Shown here in pieces: positions 61,659 to 64,000 of a stretch of 64,000 bases of DNA. Position 1 is the first letter of the stretch. Every line of letters begins with the position of its first letter. A program made the position numbers and the translations under genes. The stretch is from Geobacter sp. (GTDB lineage: Bacteria > Desulfobacterota > Desulfuromonadia > Geobacterales > Geobacteraceae): assembly GCA_003574885.1 (NCBI GenBank), contig PJFC01000004.1:248001-312000 (forward strand), given 5' to 3'. Under the pieces are notes generated by a model. The model was not told the origin of the DNA, did not search any database, and saw only the letters and a list, made by a program, of their open reading frames with translations.

Positions 61659-61890
61659 ACTGCTTGAACGGATAGAGGAACTGGAGCGGCACACCTGGCG
61701 TAACAGTGCCATCCTGCGCGCCGTTGCGATGGTGGCCTTCACCGCAATGATCGGCATCGTCGTCGCTTCCGGTGTCGTTGGCGGCGGCCGCGGCAGTCAC
61801 TGGTCGGGCCCAGCCTGGAATACCATGTGGCTCTACGGGCTGTTTGCGGCGAATGCGGTGTCGATGTTCTGGACCACCCACAAGGAATGA
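61639..61890 (+). CDS. Small membrane protein with N-terminal helix and two spans
   Basis: An 83-residue protein. A charged amphipathic or coiled segment (MSEKELELLERIEELERHTW) precedes two hydrophobic segments (about 26-48 and 61-78). AAAGGAG lies 11 bases before ATG 61639. It overlaps the 40-residue protein gene and is followed by a palindromic repeat and then the large membrane protein gene. Together they look like a multi-subunit membrane complex. Function is unknown. Confidence 0.7.
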   Translation: MSEKELELLERIEELERHTWRNSAILRAVAMVAFTAMIGIVVASGVVGGGRGSHWSGPAWNTMWLYGLFAANAVSMFWTTHKE

Positions 61891-61899
61891 TGGTAACGC

Positions 61900-61994
61900 C
61901 GCTTTTCCGCCCTGGCTGCGTTGCCCTTCGTGAATCCCTTGTGCGGCGTACCTCCAGTACGCCTCCGCAGGATTCCTCGGGCGCCTTGCCAGGA
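61900..61994. repeat. Palindromic intergenic repeat inside the small-protein operon
   Basis: Outer arms CGCTTTTCCGCCCTGGC and GCCAGGACGAAAAATCG, inner arms GTGCGGCGTAC and GTACGCCTCCGC, with further pairing between them. The whole 95 bases can fold into one long interrupted hairpin. It appears to be a dispersed element. Confidence 0.7.
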
Positions 61995-62043
61995 CGAAAA
62001 ATCGACATTCCCGCTGGATGCATAACTAACGGAGGGTATTCCC

Positions 62044-63093
62044 ATGCCGATGAAAATTTCTAACGCGATCCTGCTGCTGGTGGTGGTGACGCTCTGTACC
62101 ACCTTCTCCATGCGGATATTCCAAGGTCTGGACGAGATGATGGGTGACCAGTACTGGGTTGTGGACACCACCCAGGGTGATCACGGCTGGTATGCCATGG
62201 GGATCCTCCCCCACGTCAAGAAAATGCCGAAGGATGTGGTCAAGGCCGCCAACCTGGACCCGGCCAGCAAGGAGAAATACGTTATCTATGCCCAGTCGGG
62301 TGATTTCGCCGGTGACTCTGTGTACGGCATCACCTTTGGCATACCGCTTATCATGTACCTGATCTGGTTTGCTTTCATCCTCGGTTTCCCCGACCGGGTC
62401 GATCCCTATCTTCTTCCCCGGCGCATCTTTACCGTAGCGGTCATCCTTACATGCTCAATTATTGTCAACCTCTTCCTGATGCGGATCGCCGCTGACTTCG
62501 CCCGTGACCCGATGGCCCGTATCGCCAACGTGGCCGGTAATCACGCATCACTCCTCTTCCACAACGCCGGTATCTGGTTCGCCATCCTCTTCTCGGCACT
62601 GGGTACCCATTCCCACTCGGCACAGGAGAGCGCTGCGCCTGACAGCCGCAAATGGCAGACCCAGGCCAACGAGAAGTTTTCCTGGATGTTCACCCTGCTC
62701 GGTGCCGTGACCGTCCTGGAGCTGATGCTCGTGAAGAGCAAGCTTGCCCTTCCCGACGCTGCCGTCGATTACTCGGTCTGGATTATCTGGGTCGTCATTT
62801 TCATGCGGATGTTCGGATTTTCTCCAAAATACTGGGTCAAACGGGGCCGCGGCATTGCCATCATGGTGGTCGGGACGCTGCTGACCCTGCCGATATTCTA
62901 CCTCCTGGAACGGGCAACAGGCACCCTCGGCGCTGGCTTTGCCTCCCCGATCCTGGCCAAGGCGCTCGGTCCCGAGAACCAGAATATCGGCCTATCGCTC
63001 ATGATTTCCATCTATCTTATTTTCTGGATGGAATTTTCAGCCGCGATACGGATGAACGGTCCTTCCAAGGCAGTGGCTGACGAAAAGCACTGA
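62044..63093 (+). CDS. Multi-span membrane protein of unknown function
   Basis: A 349-residue protein with about seven hydrophobic segments (about 8-25, 100-120, 130-150, 173-190, 215-233, 240-258, 275-295 and possibly 315-335). A periplasmic-type loop of about 70 residues follows the first segment (QGLDEMMGDQYWVVDTTQGDHGW). Histidines in SALGTHSHSAQ and ANVAGNHASLLFHNAG are notable and might bind metal or haem. GGAGG precedes the ATG. It is the last gene of the sigma-54 operon (terminator 63137). I do not recognise the family. Confidence 0.75.
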   Translation: MPMKISNAILLLVVVTLCTTFSMRIFQGLDEMMGDQYWVVDTTQGDHGWYAMGILPHVKKMPKDVVKAANLDPASKEKYVIYAQSGDFAGDSVYGITFGIPLIMYLIWFAFILGFPDRVDPYLLPRRIFTVAVILTCSIIVNLFLMRIAADFARDPMARIANVAGNHASLLFHNAGIWFAILFSALGTHSHSAQESAAPDSRKWQTQANEKFSWMFTLLGAVTVLELMLVKSKLALPDAAVDYSVWIIWVVIFMRMFGFSPKYWVKRGRGIAIMVVGTLLTLPIFYLLERATGTLGAGFASPILAKALGPENQNIGLSLMISIYLIFWMEFSAAIRMNGPSKAVADEKH

Positions 63094-63136
63094 ACGCAGC
63101 ATAGAGAGTAATATGCCTGCGTAAGAAGTCGCAGGG

Positions 63137-63167
63137 AAAGGGGAACGGGATGCCGTTCCCCTTTTTT
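63137..63167 (+). terminator. Rho-independent terminator
   Basis: AAAGGGGAACGG and CCGTTCCCCTTTTTT around GATG. Confidence 0.9.
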
Positions 63168-63269
63168 GTACGTGGCCTGTAGCCGCTGTTATCCCTGCCT
63201 TGATTTTTTCCCTCTATATCCTAGACTTTACCTTACTGAACCACTACACTTCTGACCAGGAGCACTTCA

Positions 63270-63851
63270 ATGGGGCGGATATGCGTATTTTGCGGTTCCA
63301 GCAGGGGCGCCTCTCCCGAGTATGCCCGTGCTGCACGGGAAATGGGGGGCCTTCTGGTTGCCATGGGTCTGGGGCTGGTCTATGGCGGGGCAAGCGGCGG
63401 ATTGATGGGAGTCGTTGCGGACGCAGTCCTTGCGGAGGGAGGGGAGGTCATCGGAGTGTTACCCAAGGTGCTGGAGTCCAAGGAGACTCCCCACCCTGGT
63501 GTGACCACCCTTCACCGCGTCGGTTCCATGCATGAACGCAAGGCGCTGATGGCGGATCTGGCCGACGGTTTTATCGCCCTCCCCGGTGGGCTCGGCACTC
63601 TTGAGGAGTTCTTCGAGGTTCTCACCTGGGGTCAGCTGGGCATGCATGCCAAACCGTGCGGTCTGCTCAACGTCGGCGGCTATTACAACCGGCTCATGGC
63701 GTTTCTCGACCACGCCCAGGCGGAGCAATTCGTCAGGGAGGGACATCGGTCCCTGCTGCTCGTGGCGGATACTCCGACTGCGTTGCTGGGCAAGTTTGCC
63801 GGGTTTGCCGCACCCGAAGTGGAAAGGGTGCTGGATGTCAGGAGTATCTGA
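63270..63851 (+). CDS. LOG-family (TIGR00730) phosphoribohydrolase-like protein
   Basis: A 193-residue Rossmann-fold protein of the LOG/YvdD type. N-terminal RICVFCGSSRGASPEYARAA, the GGASGGLMG loop and the family signature PGGLGTLEEFFE (about 104-115) are present. Members release adenine or cytokinin bases from nucleoside 5'-monophosphates; many were once called lysine decarboxylases. AGGAG precedes the ATG. An aldo/keto reductase gene begins 64 bases downstream in the same direction. Confidence 0.94.
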   Translation: MGRICVFCGSSRGASPEYARAAREMGGLLVAMGLGLVYGGASGGLMGVVADAVLAEGGEVIGVLPKVLESKETPHPGVTTLHRVGSMHERKALMADLADGFIALPGGLGTLEEFFEVLTWGQLGMHAKPCGLLNVGGYYNRLMAFLDHAQAEQFVREGHRSLLLVADTPTALLGKFAGFAAPEVERVLDVRSI

Positions 63852-63915
63852 GCATAACGGGGTGTTCACCCTCACAGATTCAGGTATTCAATGAAAAATA
63901 GACGAGGAGATGGTA

Positions 63916-64000
63916 ATGGATAAGGTAGCACTTGGCTCCACAGGAATAATGATCAACCCGCTGGTCTATGGTACCCTCCCCCTTGGTCCGCTTCAGGCAG
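63916..64000 (+). CDS. Aldo/keto reductase, 5' part (runs off the window)
   Basis: ATG at 63916 after GACGAGGAG. The visible 28 residues (LGSTGIMINPLVYGTLPLGP) match the N-terminal strand of aldo/keto reductases. The gene continues past 64000, so its class cannot be judged. Confidence 0.7.
   Translation, partial: MDKVALGSTGIMINPLVYGTLPLGPLQA

Noticed and set aside
61827-62063. Open frame of 78 codons across the operon gap
   Set aside because: It is formed by the palindromic repeat at 61900-61994 plus the end of the preceding gene in another frame.

Overview
The window looks like a chromosomal segment of a Geobacter-type deltaproteobacterium (Desulfuromonadales; inference from content). The indicators are several NtrC-family regulators and sigma-54 promoters, duplicated glnK-amtB loci with ANTAR-type attenuator leaders, an etfBA plus membrane CCG-domain Fe-S oxidoreductase cluster, a biotin-dependent pyruvate carboxylase, an in-frame UGA in a peroxiredoxin, and a c-di-AMP riboswitch. 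No rRNA or tRNA gene was recognised.

1-5885: accessory DNA. An unknown 3' gene end, a DEAD-box helicase, a small internally duplicated protein, a DUF4297/Cap4-type nuclease and a zinc-hook ABC ATPase (a Lamassu/ABC-3C-like defence pair) are followed by a terminator. After it come four copies of a GTAAGAACTTTATTGT repeat ending in ACA at 5885. Read on the other strand, this end (TGTCTGCAGACAATAAAGTT) closely resembles the Tn7 right end with its TnsB sites. The segment is therefore read as one end of a Tn7-like element carrying defence cargo, inserted just 3' of an NtrC-type regulator gene.

5897-30709: mostly housekeeping genes. They include an NtrC-type regulator, nfeD-slipin, a PHP-kinase fusion, ferritin, a parvulin, pyruvate carboxylase, a ParM-like actin, a chemoreceptor-like coiled-coil protein, an IclR regulator, a YdbH/YdbL-type envelope pair, a sigma-54-driven OFA-type transporter, a TadG-like protein and 3-methyladenine glycosylase.

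31041-42421: a candidate small RNA; etfB, ferredoxin-fused etfA and an EtfAB:quinone oxidoreductase-like protein; a glutamine amidotransferase; a probable selenocysteine peroxiredoxin; a KimA-like permease behind a c-di-AMP riboswitch; and modABC.

42603-52522: nitrogen-sensing region. Two sigma-54 promoters each feed a leader with tandem hexaloop hairpins overlapping a terminator (ANTAR antitermination architecture), upstream of porin-amtB-glnK and glnK-amtB. A third similar promoter drives a soluble histidine kinase. NhaD and Kup ion transporters lie between the two loci.

52544-64000: a radical SAM protein, SuhB, a Cache-domain histidine kinase, an SPFH-GYF protein, a zinc-ribbon protein and an NtrC-type regulator. 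These precede a sigma-54 operon of small cysteine-rich and membrane proteins of unknown function. Palindromes TTTTGCA-N4-TGCAAAA upstream of this operon recur upstream of the OFA transporter 34 kb away, which suggests one shared regulon. A LOG-family protein and the start of an aldo/keto reductase close the window. Dispersed heptamer-periodic repeats and larger palindromic repeats occupy many intergenic gaps.
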